Assembly (NCBI RefSeq): GCF_002251795.1
Contig: NZ_NOXU01000032.1
Location: forward strand, 558,001 to 622,000
Source of the DNA: Niveispirillum lacus
GTDB taxonomy: Bacteria > Pseudomonadota > Alphaproteobacteria > Azospirillales > Azospirillaceae
Direction of reading: 5' to 3'
DNA length: 64,000 nt
The notes under the pieces were generated by a model. It was given only the letters and a program-made list of their open reading frames with translations. It was not told the DNA's origin and searched no databases. Shown piece after piece: positions 1 through 10,780 of this stretch (position 1 is its first letter; every line of letters starts with the position of its first letter). Position numbers and translations under genes: made by a program.

Positions 1-3000
1 CGCGGTGAGGCTGCCCTGTTCGATCGTGTAGGTGCCAACATTTTCCCCGGCCGCCCGACGCAGATCGCCGGTCAGGCTGTCGCCCGTCACAAGACCGGAA
101 ACGCTGTAGGACAGGCCGGGGTCAGCGTCGCCATAGATTTTAGTCGCCGACAGGGCGGTGATGGTCAGGGGGGCCGGATTGATGGTCAGGGTCCCGTTCT
201 GGAAGCTGACGCTGTAATTGGGCCCGGCAGACAGGCTGCCCTGGCTGATCGCATAGGTGCCGACATCCTGTCCAGCGGCGCGGGTAAGGCTGCCGGTGAC
301 CGCATCCCCGCTGACCAGTCCCACCACCTTATAGGTGAGGGCGGGGTCAGCGGCGCCATACAGGCGGTGCAGACTGTCCGCCGTCACGGTCAGGGGTGCC
401 GGCGTCACGATCAGGGTGGCCGTGGTCCCCGGCCCGCCGGATAGGGTGTAGTTACTGGCCGAACTGCCGGTCAGGCCCGTCACCCGCTGGGTATAGGTGC
501 CGACCCCCAATTTCGGTCCCAGGGCAACAGTACCGCCGCCGCCTTCCACCACCAGATCAGCCGTGACATCATCGCCCGCCATGACACCGGTGAGAGCGAC
601 AGCCCCGACCGAAGCCGCCTGACCATAGATGCTGCTGACGTTGGCGACGCTGACTGTCAGCGCCTTGGGCGTAACGGTCAGGATGCCGTGACGGTTGCCA
701 GCATCGGCAATGACATAATTGGCCGCCGCACTGCCTGTCAGGTCACCAAGCCGCAGCGTGTAGGACCCAACCGGCAGCCGCTCCGACAGGCTGCCGCTTT
801 GCAGGACGGCGGTGGCTCCGATGACATCACCCTCCACCACCCCGGCCAGGACCGGTGTGGGCGCCAACGGTGCCGTGCCGTAAAGGCTGGTCGTGTCGGC
901 AATGCTGTAGGTCAGCGATCTGCGCGCCACGGTCAGGGTGCCGATGGCATTGCCATTGTCCGCGACCCGGTAATTGGACAGATCGCTCCCCCCCAGGGTG
1001 ATGGTCTGGTCATAGGTGCCGGCTGCCAGTCTCGCCGAAAGCGTGCCGCCGGCCAGGCCCACCGTGGCAGAGACATCATCACCGTCGATCACGCCTGACA
1101 GGGTCGCCGTGCCAAGGGTGGCCAGGGTGCCGTAAACGGAATTGACCGCCGCCACAACATAAGTCAGGGCCCTTTGTGCAATGGTCAGGCTGCCATCATT
1201 ATTGCCAGCGGTGGCAATCTGGTAATTGGCCGCGTCGACACCGGTCAGCGACGTGACCCTCTGTGTCAGGGTGCCCACCGGCGTCCGGCTGGCCAGGGTT
1301 TCGACCGTGCCGTTACGATAGGTGGTGACCATACCGCCAACATCATCCCCATTCACCACGCCGGTCAGGGTGACGGCCCCATTGCCCGCCAGCGTGCCAT
1401 AGGTGACGGTGCCATTAGCGACCGAATAGGTCAGGTCCTTGCGGTTGATGGTGAGGGCGGCAGTGACGGGTCCACCTGTCAATTCATAATTGGCCGCTGA
1501 ACTGCCTGTCAGACCGGTCACGGTCTGGGTGTAGGAACCGGCATCGAGGGTAGGCGACAGGGTGACCGTTCCCCCAGTGCCCGACACAGCGACGACACCG
1601 CCGACGGTATCGCCATCCAGAACACCGGTGAAACTGACCGGACCCGTAGTGGCTGTGGTGCCATAGGTGGCCGTAACCGCGGCGATGCTGGCCGTCAGGC
1701 TTTTGCGCGCCACCGTCAGGGTACCGGCGGTGTGCCCGCTGCCGGCCAGCATATAATTGGCGGCAGATGCGCCGGACAGGGCGCCACTGACCAGCGTATA
1801 GCTGCCGGCGGCCAGTCGCGATGTCAGGGTGCCGCTTTGCAACTGCGCCGCCGAGGTCACGGTGTCCCCGGACAGAATACCGGTCAGGCTGGGCGTGGGA
1901 AGGGTGGCCAGGGTGCCATAGGTGCTGGTCACATCACTGATGACATAGGTCAGGGGTTTGCGCGCAACGGTCAGTTGCCCGATTGTATTGCCTGTGCCGG
2001 CCAGGGTGTAATTGCCGGCATCGGCCCCGCCCAGGGTCAGTGTCTGGTCATAGGTGCCGGCGGCCAGGGTCGCCGCAAGGGTAGCCCCCGAAAGGCCAAC
2101 GTTACTGGTCACGGTGTCGCCATCGACGACACCCGTCAAAGTTCCCGCGCCCAGGGTGGCCAGCGTGCCATAGACGGAACTGGCGGCGCCGATGACGTAG
2201 GTCAGCGCCTTTTGCCCGATGGTCAGGGTGCCGTCGCTGTTTCCCGACGCCGCGATCTGGTAATTGCTGGCATCCGTGCCGGTCAGGGCCGTCACCCTCT
2301 GGGCCAGCGTACCCACATCGCTGCGGGTGGTCAGGGTTTCGGCCGTACTGCCGCGCCAGGTGGTGACCGTACCCGCCACACTGTCCCCATCGACAATACC
2401 AGTCAGGGTGACGGCCCCATTGCCGGCCAGCGTGCCATAGGTGACGGTGCTATTGGCAACGGCGTAGGTCAGGTCCTTTCTGGCCACGGTCAGGGTGCCG
2501 GTGCCAAAGTTGAACCCATATCCCAGGTCCGAGGCCAGGGTACCCGCCCCAGCGGTCAAGGTGTAGGTGCCGGCATTGCGGCCGGACCCACTGATGGTTC
2601 CTGTACCGCTTACAGCATCCGAAAGACTATCACCCGTGACCAGTCCGGTAATTGTATAGGTTGAGCCGGTGAATGTTGCTCCCGTATAGGTCCGGTTCAC
2701 CGCATCGGGGGTGACGGTCAGATTGGGGGCGTAAGAATAGACAAACCGGTTGCCGGTATTGGTCAGCGCCGTATAGGTGCGACCCGAGAAGGTGAAGGAG
2801 CGGTTATAATAAGGCAGAGCGGTGATCCCGCCGGTGCTGCTGGTCAGAGGCGAGGTGGAGAAGACCAGGAAACGCCCGCCGCCCGATACCGACAGGGCGC
2901 TGGCCCCGCCCTGGTTGGTGAAGGTGCCGTTGGCTGCCAGAACCAGGGCATCCCCCGCGCCCGCAGCCGACACGCTGGCACCAGACGCGATGGACAGGTT

Positions 3001-6000
3001 GCCACCGCTGCTCAGTTTCACCGTCCCGGTGGTTGTAATGCCGGTCACAGACCCGGCGGTGCCGATACTGGCCGTCCCCGATAGACCCAGATCAACCGAT
3101 CCGGTATTGGCAGCAACGGTGGAAACGGCGTTGGCCGTATGGGCCAGCGTATAGGCGGCGCCCGTGCCGGACAGGGCCAGACCCGCAGCAGATATCGCAG
3201 CCGTCTGGGTGACCGCGCTGGTGCTGATCAGGTTCAGGGTGCCGGTCCCCAAACTGATGCCTGCGACCGTGTCCACCGTACCGATGGCAAAACCGCTATC
3301 GTCCCGAAAAGCCATATTCTGATTGCTGGCGCTGGCGGCGACGCTGGTCACGGCGTTGTTCACCGCCGCCAGAGCCACAGTCCCTCCCGCCGTCAGGGCG
3401 AGATTGCTGACCGTGATGCTGCTGGTTTGGGTAATGCCGGCCCCGCTGCGCAGATGCAGGCTATGGCTGCCGGTTGGTTCAATGGCCTGGGTCACGCTGA
3501 TGGCGCCGGCATTGCTGGCCCCCACCCGGATCACGCCGGCGGTGACCTGATTCAGCTCAGCCGACGAAATCTCCAGGGCATTGGCCGCGTTGGTGGTCGA
3601 CCCCAGGTCGATGGCCCGTGATGCGGTGGCGGTGGTCAGCGTGGCCGTGGCGGTCCCGGCATTCACACCGCCGGTCAGGGCCAGCCGGTCTGCCGCCAGG
3701 GTGATGGCCCGGTTCTGGGTGGTGATGGCGGCACCCACCGTCAACAGCCCCCGGGTTTCCAGCGACAAGGTCCCCGCATCGCTGCCCGTACCGGTGGACA
3801 GGGCGCCGGAGACGGTCACGGCACCGGTCCCGCCTTGAATGGTGGTGTTGCTGGTAAAGGCAGCACCGGAGACGGTGATCGCACCGGTGCCAGTGGTCTG
3901 ACCCACCACGATGCTGCCGAAGCCCGCGCGCAGCGTGTTCAACTCGGCCTGGCCCAGTTCCAGATCATGGCTGCCGATGGCACCGTCGCCGACGCCGACA
4001 CTGGCGCCGGTACTGACCGGTTTCAGGACCAGGGTGCCGGAGCCGCCGATGCTGATATCGGCGCTGCCGCTGGCGCTGGTGAGGACCATATTATCGGCGA
4101 CCAGGCTGACGGTTCCGCCATAGGCATTGGTGCCGTCCCACCCGATATGGGCGCGGCTGCTGTCACCGCTGCCGCCATGGGCCGAAATTTGCCCATCCGT
4201 TCCCGTGGCCTTCAACTCTACCCCGCCGCTGGCGGTAGCGTAGATGGCGCTGCGCGTGGTCGGATCATTGCGCAACAGAATACCATAGCGGTTGGTGCCG
4301 CTGCTGGCCTGCGCCCCGTTAATGGCCAAAGCGCCGCTCGCGGTGCGGATGATGCTGCCGTCCCCAATGGCAATTCCCGCCGTCAGCGTGTTGCCCGACC
4401 CGCCCGTCCCGTTCAACGTGATGGTTCCCGACCCGGCAGCGATCAGGCTGCTGGCCGATATGTTGATACCGATGCCGGTGGCGCTGAACGTGCCACTGGC
4501 AGCGCCCTCGCCATTGATCACAATGGCCCCGCCTGTCCCGCTATTCAGCGTGCTCGACAGGATATTGACGCCGATGCCGGTATCCGACTTGCCCATGGCT
4601 GCCCGGCTGGCCGGGGTCGCGCCGCTGCCAATGGTGATGTTGCCACCATTGGTGGACAGGGTCGCGTTGCTGATGGCCACTCGGCCCGGTGACCCGGCAG
4701 CATTGCCATCAGCAGCCAGCACAATGTTCAGTTTACCGCCATTCGATACGCCGGCATTGGCCGACACTGTCAGATCAACATGGCCGGAGACGGTCAGCGT
4801 GCCCGTCCCCGACCCTGCATAGGTGGCGGTCTGGCCCAAGGTGATCAGCGTGTTATGGGCATAAAGGCTGGCGTCACCGGTGAAAGTAATACCTGTTGTC
4901 CCCGCCACAGTTCCAACGGCGAAGGACGATCCAGACTGGAAATCGAAACTGCCGGTATTCGCGGCAAGCGTCGTGACGCTATTGCCGCTGCGCGTCAAAC
5001 TATGGGTGCCACCGGTGCCCAGCAGGGACAGATTGGCAACGTTGATATCAGCGCTCTGTGTCACCGCCCCGCTACTGGCCAGTTCAACCACATCGCTGGC
5101 ATGGCTCAAGGCGCTGCTGATCACCAGATTGCCACCGTCGAGCGCGCCCAGGCGCACCACACCCGCGCTGATCTGGTTCAATTCAGCCTGAGAGATTTTG
5201 GTGACACCGCCAGCGGAGCCGCCAAAACTCATATGCCCGCCCGTCGTGAAGGGGCGCAGGATGACACGGCCCGTGCTGGTGATGGACGTGCCGGACAGGG
5301 CGATGTCCCCGCCGGCCAGGGTGATGGTCCCGGCCCCGGCAGTCAGACTGCTGCCCGACAGGGAAAGGCCGGTGCGCCCTGAAAAACCGATGCTGCCGCC
5401 ATTGCTGGCAAAGCTGCCCGCCCCGCTGGTGGTGACACTGCCGGTCGTGCTGCCGCCGCCGGTAACATCCATGGACAGTCTGTTGCTGCTGGAGGTAACC
5501 CCGATGGCGTTGCTGAAAATCAGGTCACCGCCAGCGTGCAGGGTTAAAGTCGCGTCGGCGCCAGCGGTTTTGGCGATGCTGTCGGTGACAGTCATGGTGC
5601 CGGCGGTCTGTACCGTGGCATCCTTGCCCGCGTTCAGGAAGGTTTCCAACAGGCCGGTGAGGGCGCTGCCCAGGCTTAAACTGCTGCTGATCAGTTCCAG
5701 CCCTTCAATCGCGGTGGTCGACGGGTTGGCCGATACACTCAGCGACCCGGTATGGGTCGAATGCCCGATGGACAGGGTGCCGGCCGTGACAGTGGCCAGT
5801 TCCGTGCTGGACAGAGCCAGACCGGCAGTGTCGTCGGTACCCCCGATGATCACGGCGGCACTGTCCGTGCGGGTACGCAGATTGACGGTCCCCGATGACC
5901 GCAGGGTGGCACCGGTCAGGGCCATGTCATTGGCAATCAAGGTGACCCGACCAGACTGCGCGACACCGCCCAGCGTGCTGCCGCCGCTGGCGGCGATACC

Positions 6001-7881
6001 GGTTCCTCCCGATCCACCTGTGCCGGTCAGGGTCAGGATACCGGTGCCCGCACGCAGAAGCGACGAATTCTGTACAAGAATACCATTTGTACCCGTACCG
6101 GTCACGGAAACACTGCCAGAGCCGCTGACAAGGCTGGCTGCATTGTCCAGCAGAACCCCGGTGCTGCTACCGGTGCCGGTCAGAGACAGGCTGCCCGCCC
6201 CGCTGGTTATGGCGACCCCGGACAGGCTGATGCCGGTGGTGGCTGCGGCCCCGGTGGCCGTAATGCTGATGCTGCCGCCATTGCTGGTGAAGGTGGCGTT
6301 GCTGGCCGCAAAGGACCGGCCTGCCGTAAAACCCATGGACAGGCTGCTGCTGTTTGACGTCACCCCCACACCCGACGCAAAGGTCAGGTCACGCCCCGCC
6401 GTCAGGGACAAGGTCGCCCCGCTACCCCCCGTCTTGGTGATGCCACTGTTGACCCTGATATCGTTGCTGGCGGCCAACGAAACGCTGGTGCCACTGTTCA
6501 GCAGACTGGTGATGGCGGTGGCAGTAATCAGACTGTCAGCGCCACTATAATCGCCGGCCGCGATGCTGCCATCACCTGGCAGGTCATCGCCGGTGGAACT
6601 GTCGCCATCCACATCGGCAGTGCCGCCGATCGTGATGTTGGTCGGGTCCAGCAGCAATTCGCCGGCCTTGCCGCCCGGTCCACCGATCAGGTCGGCGGTG
6701 CCGTCAAAGCGCAGTGACCCTTTGCCCGACACTTCGGCGAACCCGCCATCCGTGGCGCCACGGGCGCTGATGGCCCCGGCATAATCCGTGCGCCCGTCGG
6801 ACCAGACAATGACACGTCCGCCGGTGCCGGTGCTGCCATCGGCATTGACCCGGCTGTTGGCGTCGATGCGGGTGGTGCTGGCACGGTGCAGGTCGCCGCC
6901 GCCCTGGAAATCCCCCCCGATACGCACCTGGCCACCATCGCCCTGACCGCTGGCATCGACCTGGGCGCCGGTCAGGGCGACATGATCACCCAGAATGTCG
7001 ATGGACCCGCCCGCCGCATGCGCCGTACCGGTCACGACGGTGTCGGTACCCTCTCCCCCGATGATGATCCGGCCCTGGACGTTCCGGGCGCTGGTGGCCT
7101 CCACCAGACCGCCGGCATTGACCACCCCCGCCATACCGTCGCGCGCGGCGCGCGCGGTCATCAGGATGTCCGCCCCGGCGAGCCGACCTTCATTGATCAC
7201 CCGGCCGGCCAGTTCGGCTGGCACTTCAAAACGCAGCAGCCCGTCCCCCGCCAGATCCAGGCTGAACCGTTCGGCCCCGGCAACCACAACCCGACCCAGG
7301 CGTGCCTCCACAACGCCGCTATTGCGGACCTCAGGCGCCGCCAGTACGGCATAGCCACCATCGGCCACCCGGATCGTGCCCTCATTGACGATGGCGGCCC
7401 CTGCCTGCCCGGCCTTACCAAAGATCAAACGGCCAGCCGCAAAATCAGCATTGTCAATATCAGCACTGGTCGCCAGAAAGGCGCCGGCATCCACGCGCGC
7501 CCGCGCCCCCATCACCACACCGGCCTTGTCGATAACCACCACCTGACCATTGGCAGACAAGGTTCCGTTGATATATGTCCCTGTACCGTCACCGGTCACG
7601 CGATTGATTAGGATGGAGCTGGCGCCTGGCTGTGCCACCGCCACTGACCCCTCCGGACCGATGTCAAAGCGCCGCCAGTCAATCAGAGCCCGGTCACTGG
7701 TCTGGTTGATCAAGGTATGATTACCCAGACTGCTGATCACCGCGCCACCGACCACCACGGTCCCACCCTGCGGCGTCTGGGCTGCCGCCGGCAATGTAAA
7801 GACCGATGCCAGGGTCAGGGCGCGGAACCCCCGCCCCCACCGCCTGTGCGCATTTGCCTGTGGTTGCGATGCTGCCGCCAT
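1..7881 (-). CDS. Giant filamentous-haemagglutinin-like TpsA exoprotein (3' end outside window)
   Basis: The frame is open from the ATG at 7881 to the left edge, at least 2,627 codons, so the protein is incomplete at its C-terminus. An N-terminal signal region (ending near LPAAAQT) is followed by a typical TPS secretion domain at about residues 35-160, including ASSILINRVTG and a GVVMGA segment equivalent to the NPNG motif. The middle, roughly residues 160-1720, is low-complexity beta-helix-like sequence rich in G, T, S, A and V. From about residue 1727 there are eleven MBG/YDG-type repeats of about 85 residues (signature LTYxxxxxxxxYGT), the last cut by the window edge. The start lies 9 bp after the tpsB stop, so the two are one operon. 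Family knowledge: TpsA proteins are exported through their TpsB partner and act as adhesins or contact-dependent toxins. The toxin or adhesin end is not visible here. Confidence 0.9.
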   Translation of the reverse strand, partial: MAAASQPQANAHRRWGRGFRALTLASVFTLPAAAQTPQGGTVVVGGAVISSLGNHTLINQTSDRALIDWRRFDIGPEGSVAVAQPGASSILINRVTGDGTGTYINGTLSANGQVVVIDKAGVVMGARARVDAGAFLATSADIDNADFAAGRLIFGKAGQAGAAIVNEGTIRVADGGYAVLAAPEVRNSGVVEARLGRVVVAGAERFSLDLAGDGLLRFEVPAELAGRVINEGRLAGADILMTARAARDGMAGVVNAGGLVEATSARNVQGRIIIGGEGTDTVVTGTAHAAGGSIDILGDHVALTGAQVDASGQGDGGQVRIGGDFQGGGDLHRASTTRIDANSRVNADGSTGTGGRVIVWSDGRTDYAGAISARGATDGGFAEVSGKGSLRFDGTADLIGGPGGKAGELLLDPTNITIGGTADVDGDSSTGDDLPGDGSIAAGDYSGADSLITATAITSLLNSGTSVSLAASNDIRVNSGITKTGGSGATLSLTAGRDLTFASGVGVTSNSSSLSMGFTAGRSFAASNATFTSNGGSISITATGAAATTGISLSGVAITSGAGSLSLTGTGSSTGVLLDNAASLVSGSGSVSVTGTGTNGILVQNSSLLRAGTGILTLTGTGGSGGTGIAASGGSTLGGVAQSGRVTLIANDMALTGATLRSSGTVNLRTRTDSAAVIIGGTDDTAGLALSSTELATVTAGTLSIGHSTHTGSLSVSANPSTTAIEGLELISSSLSLGSALTGLLETFLNAGKDATVQTAGTMTVTDSIAKTAGADATLTLHAGGDLIFSNAIGVTSSSNRLSMDVTGGGSTTGSVTTSGAGSFASNGGSIGFSGRTGLSLSGSSLTAGAGTITLAGGDIALSGTSITSTGRVILRPFTTGGHMSFGGSAGGVTKISQAELNQISAGVVRLGALDGGNLVISSALSHASDVVELASSGAVTQSADINVANLSLLGTGGTHSLTRSGNSVTTLAANTGSFDFQSGSSFAVGTVAGTTGITFTGDASLYAHNTLITLGQTATYAGSGTGTLTVSGHVDLTVSANAGVSNGGKLNIVLAADGNAAGSPGRVAISNATLSTNGGNITIGSGATPASRAAMGKSDTGIGVNILSSTLNSGTGGAIVINGEGAASGTFSATGIGINISASSLIAAGSGTITLNGTGGSGNTLTAGIAIGDGSIIRTASGALAINGAQASSGTNRYGILLRNDPTTRSAIYATASGGVELKATGTDGQISAHGGSGDSSRAHIGWDGTNAYGGTVSLVADNMVLTSASGSADISIGGSGTLVLKPVSTGASVGVGDGAIGSHDLELGQAELNTLRAGFGSIVVGQTTGTGAITVSGAAFTSNTTIQGGTGAVTVSGALSTGTGSDAGTLSLETRGLLTVGAAITTQNRAITLAADRLALTGGVNAGTATATLTTATASRAIDLGSTTNAANALEISSAELNQVTAGVIRVGASNAGAISVTQAIEPTGSHSLHLRSGAGITQTSSITVSNLALTAGGTVALAAVNNAVTSVAASASNQNMAFRDDSGFAIGTVDTVAGISLGTGTLNLISTSAVTQTAAISAAGLALSGTGAAYTLAHTANAVSTVAANTGSVDLGLSGTASIGTAGSVTGITTTGTVKLSSGGNLSIASGASVSAAGAGDALVLAANGTFTNQGGASALSVSGGGRFLVFSTSPLTSSTGGITALPYYNRSFTFSGRTYTALTNTGNRFVYSYAPNLTVTPDAVNRTYTGATFTGSTYTITGLVTGDSLSDAVSGTGTISGSGRNAGTYTLTAGAGTLASDLGYGFNFGTGTLTVARKDLTYAVANSTVTYGTLAGNGAVTLTGIVDGDSVAGTVTTWRGSTAETLTTRSDVGTLAQRVTALTGTDASNYQIAASGNSDGTLTIGQKALTYVIGAASSVYGTLATLGAGTLTGVVDGDTVTSNVGLSGATLAATLAAGTYDQTLTLGGADAGNYTLAGTGNTIGQLTVARKPLTYVISDVTSTYGTLATLPTPSLTGILSGDTVTSAAQLQSGTLTSRLAAGSYTLVSGALSGASAANYMLAGSGHTAGTLTVARKSLTASIAAVTATYGTTATTGPVSFTGVLDGDTVGGVVAVSGTGGTVTLSPTLDAGSYTQTVTGLTGSSAANYELTGGPVTAALTINRKDLTYSVANGTVTYGTLAGNGAVTLTGVVNGDDVGGMVTTYRNGTVETLASRTPVGTLTQRVTSLTGVDAANYQIATAGNNDGSLTIAQRALTYVVAAVNSVYGTLATLGTATLSGVIDGDDVSATVGLAGGTLSARLAAGTYDQTITLGGSDLSNYRVADNGNAIGTLTVARRSLTYSIADTTSLYGTAPLAPTPVLAGVVEGDVIGATAVLQSGSLSERLPVGSYTLRLGDLTGSAAANYVIADAGNRHGILTVTPKALTVSVANVSSIYGQAASVGAVALTGVMAGDDVTADLVVEGGGGTVALGPKLGVGTYTQRVTGLTGSSASNYTLSGGPGTTATLIVTPAPLTVTADSLHRLYGAADPALTYKVVGLVSGDAVTGSLTRAAGQDVGTYAISQGSLSAGPNYSVSFQNGTLTINPAPLTITALSATKIYGDADPGLSYSVSGLVTGDSLTGDLRRAAGENVGTYTIEQGSLTA

Positions 7882-7890
7882 TGCCCGCCC

Positions 7891-9576
7891 TCAGATCTGG
7901 ATCGTCAGGTCGATAAACAGGCGGGTACGCTGCCCCTCTGCGCCTGGCAGCGGCAAGGAACGCAGGGTGCGCGCCAATTCCGCCGACAGGTTGGCTTGGC
8001 CAAGCAGGCCCAGGCGCACACCGAAGCCGGCCGACAGCAGATGCGTGCTGGCCGCCACACTGTCCCAAACCCGGCCCGTATCCAGAAAGCTGTAGAAGGT
8101 CATGCCATCAACCCGCTCCACACCGGGATTCCAGGCGCGTCGCAGTTCCAGGCCAGCACCAAGGCCACGGGGGCCGGACAGGTCACCCGTATTGTAGCCG
8201 CGCCCGAACCGGCTGCCGCCGAGCGCAAATTCCTCCCCCGCGAGAAGCGTGTCGGACGTGTATTGCCCTGCGACCGTGAGTGTGGCGCCAATATCGGCGG
8301 GCAGGCGCCGGCCATATGCAATTTCAGCATTGAGCTTGCGGTACCAGGGGGTGGGCCGAAGACGGCTGGCCGCCTTGTCCCCCCGTTCCGTGGCGCCGGC
8401 CAGATCCAGACCCTGGGTGATACCGGCCTGGGCAAACAGGTCCCCACCCAGAAACCGCAACTGGCTGTAGCTGACTTTGGCGTCAAGGCTGCGCCACCGG
8501 TCACGGCTGAATGGCAGGTTCAAGAGGTTCACTGTCGCCGTCTGCGCATTCCACCCGGCCTCGACGGTCAGATTGCGTGCCCGCGACCGGACCAACGGCA
8601 GGGCGAGGCGCTGTCCCCCACCATAAGATTCCGTGGCAACGGCAAAGGGTTTCAGCGCCGCCCCTGGTCGTCCCCGGCTGTAATTGGCATTGCTGGTCAA
8701 CAACAGACCGCTGCCGGCCAAAGGCTGCACCCAGCGGCCATTGGCTGAGCGCTGTTCACGGATCTGCGGCGTCGCTGACAGGGTCAGACCCAGTTGCTCC
8801 CCAAAGCCCAGCGGTGAATTGGCGGCAACATCCACAAAGGCCGACCAGGGACCGGCAAAATCCGACCCGCGATTCCCCAGACCGGCGACCATCGCATAGG
8901 GCGCCTCCGTATAGCCCACCAGCAGTTCGGCCGCACCGAAACTGTCGCCAGGCCGGACCAGTCCAGTGACAGTGACCCCCGGCAGGTCATCGACCAGGAG
9001 CAGGCCGCGTTCTATGAGATCGACCCGCGCGGGTCGTGCCGCCAGCGCGTCAACCAGCCGTGCTTCCACCCGCGCGCGCTCCCGCAATCCCCCGCCTTCG
9101 ACTCGCGCGCGTTCCAGATGGCCTTCGATGACACGGATTGTAATGGTCTGGTCGCGCAGTTCCTGCGCCGGCACAAAGACACGGGTCAGGCCGTAACCGC
9201 GTTCCAGATATCGGGCCTGGATCTGGTCAGCCAGGGCCGATATCTCGGCAAGCGTGACAGGTCGCGCAATCAGCGCCTTGATGGCGTCGGAAAACTCCGT
9301 CTCCGGGTTAAAGACGGTTGCGCCCTCGACCGCGATACGGGCCAGCGGAAAACGCAAGTCACCAGCCCCAGCCGCCGCCGCGCCCTTGCGCTGTGCTGGA
9401 ATGGAAAACTGCAACTGCGCTTTCGGCGCCCGGCGCATCTCGTCCAGCGGCGCTGGAACGCTCGGACGGCCGGGCTCAACGCTGCCCGGCAGGCGGCCCC
9501 CCGGCACCGACTGCGCACCGGCCCCCACCGGCACCAGAACTGCTGCCATGCCCGCAATCACCAACCGCCGTCGCAT
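7891..9576 (-). CDS. TpsB outer-membrane transporter (ShlB/FhaC/HecB family)
   Basis: A 561-residue Omp85-superfamily protein that exports the neighbouring TpsA across the outer membrane. A signal peptide (MRRRLVIAGMAAVLVPVGAGA) is followed by a proline-rich linker, then a POTRA region at about residues 75-165 (RFPLARIAVEGATVFNP to IRVIEGHLERARVEGG). The remainder is a 16-strand-type beta-barrel ending in the outer-membrane signature RLFIDLTIQI. Length matches the family (550-590). It is the first gene of the operon, immediately upstream of tpsA. About 196 bp separate it from the next upstream gene on the same strand, enough for its own promoter. The partner is inferred from adjacency. Confidence 0.93.
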   Translation of the reverse strand: MRRRLVIAGMAAVLVPVGAGAQSVPGGRLPGSVEPGRPSVPAPLDEMRRAPKAQLQFSIPAQRKGAAAAGAGDLRFPLARIAVEGATVFNPETEFSDAIKALIARPVTLAEISALADQIQARYLERGYGLTRVFVPAQELRDQTITIRVIEGHLERARVEGGGLRERARVEARLVDALAARPARVDLIERGLLLVDDLPGVTVTGLVRPGDSFGAAELLVGYTEAPYAMVAGLGNRGSDFAGPWSAFVDVAANSPLGFGEQLGLTLSATPQIREQRSANGRWVQPLAGSGLLLTSNANYSRGRPGAALKPFAVATESYGGGQRLALPLVRSRARNLTVEAGWNAQTATVNLLNLPFSRDRWRSLDAKVSYSQLRFLGGDLFAQAGITQGLDLAGATERGDKAASRLRPTPWYRKLNAEIAYGRRLPADIGATLTVAGQYTSDTLLAGEEFALGGSRFGRGYNTGDLSGPRGLGAGLELRRAWNPGVERVDGMTFYSFLDTGRVWDSVAASTHLLSAGFGVRLGLLGQANLSAELARTLRSLPLPGAEGQRTRLFIDLTIQI

Positions 9577-9772
9577 CCTGTTACGGGCCTTCCCCTGTAC
9601 GTGGCCGAAGATTTAAGCCAAGTGATCCAGGGTATGCTAGCCGTTTATGCGTTGACACCGCAATGGAAACCCCGGTTGTCCATCAGCGAAGCCAAAGATG
9701 AAATACGATCATCATCGGGCGATTACACAGCCCTTGGTCGCAGTTCCTACGCCGCGTGCCGGTAATGCTGCG

Positions 9773-10624
9773 TCAGTCCGGGCGTTCCCCATCCGGTGTG
9801 ATCACCTGCCCTTCCCGCGCCACCAGAGCACCTGGATGCATGGCACGGGCGGCTGCCGCAATCTCGTCCAACATTGCATCGGTGCGGTCGGGGCAATGGT
9901 GGAAAATCACCGGGTGACGCACCCCGGCATGGTCGGCCAGCCGCAGTGCCTCCTGCCAGGTGGAATGGCCCCAGCCGACATGATCGGCATATTCGGCATC
10001 GCTGTAGCTGGCATCATAGATCATGACATCGGCGCCACGCACCAGATCGGCAATGGTCTCGTCCCGGCCATGGACCGGATGCTCGGTATCGGTGATCAAA
10101 CAGATGGACCGACCCTGGTAATCCACCCGATAACCGGTGGCACCGTTGGGATGGTTCAAGGGGCAGGTCCGCACCACCAGACCGGGCCGTGGTTCCAGAA
10201 CCGCGCCGGCGGCAAATTTACGATAGTCCAGGCACCGTTCCAGGCCGCGCAGCGGTACAGGAAACAGGGGGGCTGCCATCAGACTGCCCAGCACACTGCC
10301 CAATGTCAGATCGGGGCCCAGATGCCCCTCCCACAGGCTGATCCGGCTGCGCTGGTCATGAAAGGGGGAAAAAAACGGAAAACCCACAACATGATCAATG
10401 TGGGAATGGGTGAAGAACAGATCAGCCGTGACCGGCTCGCCCGTCATCTCCAGCGCATCCCCCAGCAGACGGATACCCGTGCCGGCGTCAAAGATCAGCA
10501 GATGCGGGCCACAGCGCATTTCCAGACACGTGGTATTCCCCCCATAGCGGAGCGTGTCGGGGCCCGTGGTGGCGATACTGCCGCGCACCCCCCAGAATCG
10601 CACAAAAAAGCCATTATCGCCCAT
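9773..10624 (-). CDS. Metallo-beta-lactamase-fold hydrolase, phosphodiesterase/RNase Z-like
   Basis: 283 residues. Starts at the ATG at 10624 (MGDNGFFVRFWGVRGS); the frame stays open upstream but there overlaps the opposite-strand gene. Metal-binding motif THSHIDHVVGFP near residue 80 (HxHxDH), preceded by the GxRGSxxxTG...YGGNTTC signature of the MBL branch that includes cyclic-nucleotide phosphodiesterase-like enzymes. Further likely metal ligands are in TDTEH and the C-terminal FHHCP. No signal peptide, so cytoplasmic. The gene is divergent from a protein with two cyclic-nucleotide-binding domains, with 156 bp between starts. That suggests, without proving, a cyclic-nucleotide-linked substrate. 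The exact reaction cannot be read from the sequence. Confidence 0.8.
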   Translation of the reverse strand: MGDNGFFVRFWGVRGSIATTGPDTLRYGGNTTCLEMRCGPHLLIFDAGTGIRLLGDALEMTGEPVTADLFFTHSHIDHVVGFPFFSPFHDQRSRISLWEGHLGPDLTLGSVLGSLMAAPLFPVPLRGLERCLDYRKFAAGAVLEPRPGLVVRTCPLNHPNGATGYRVDYQGRSICLITDTEHPVHGRDETIADLVRGADVMIYDASYSDAEYADHVGWGHSTWQEALRLADHAGVRHPVIFHHCPDRTDAMLDEIAAAARAMHPGALVAREGQVITPDGERPD

Positions 10625-10780
10625 AGCCCGCCAGTCCACCGCCGCCCATGACGCTGGATCAGTCGCGGACCCAACGCCGGCACTTTCAGCCAAGGATTGG
10701 AAAAGGGCAACCACCCACAGCCCCGACACACCAAGATTCCGGGATAGGTTCCTCTTGTGCGGGCCAACCGACCTCCGTAA

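Noticed and set aside
688-2664. Several plus-strand open frames of 100-310 codons
   Set aside because: They are antisense to the continuous tpsA frame, and their peptides are G/Q/A-rich artefacts of its repeats.
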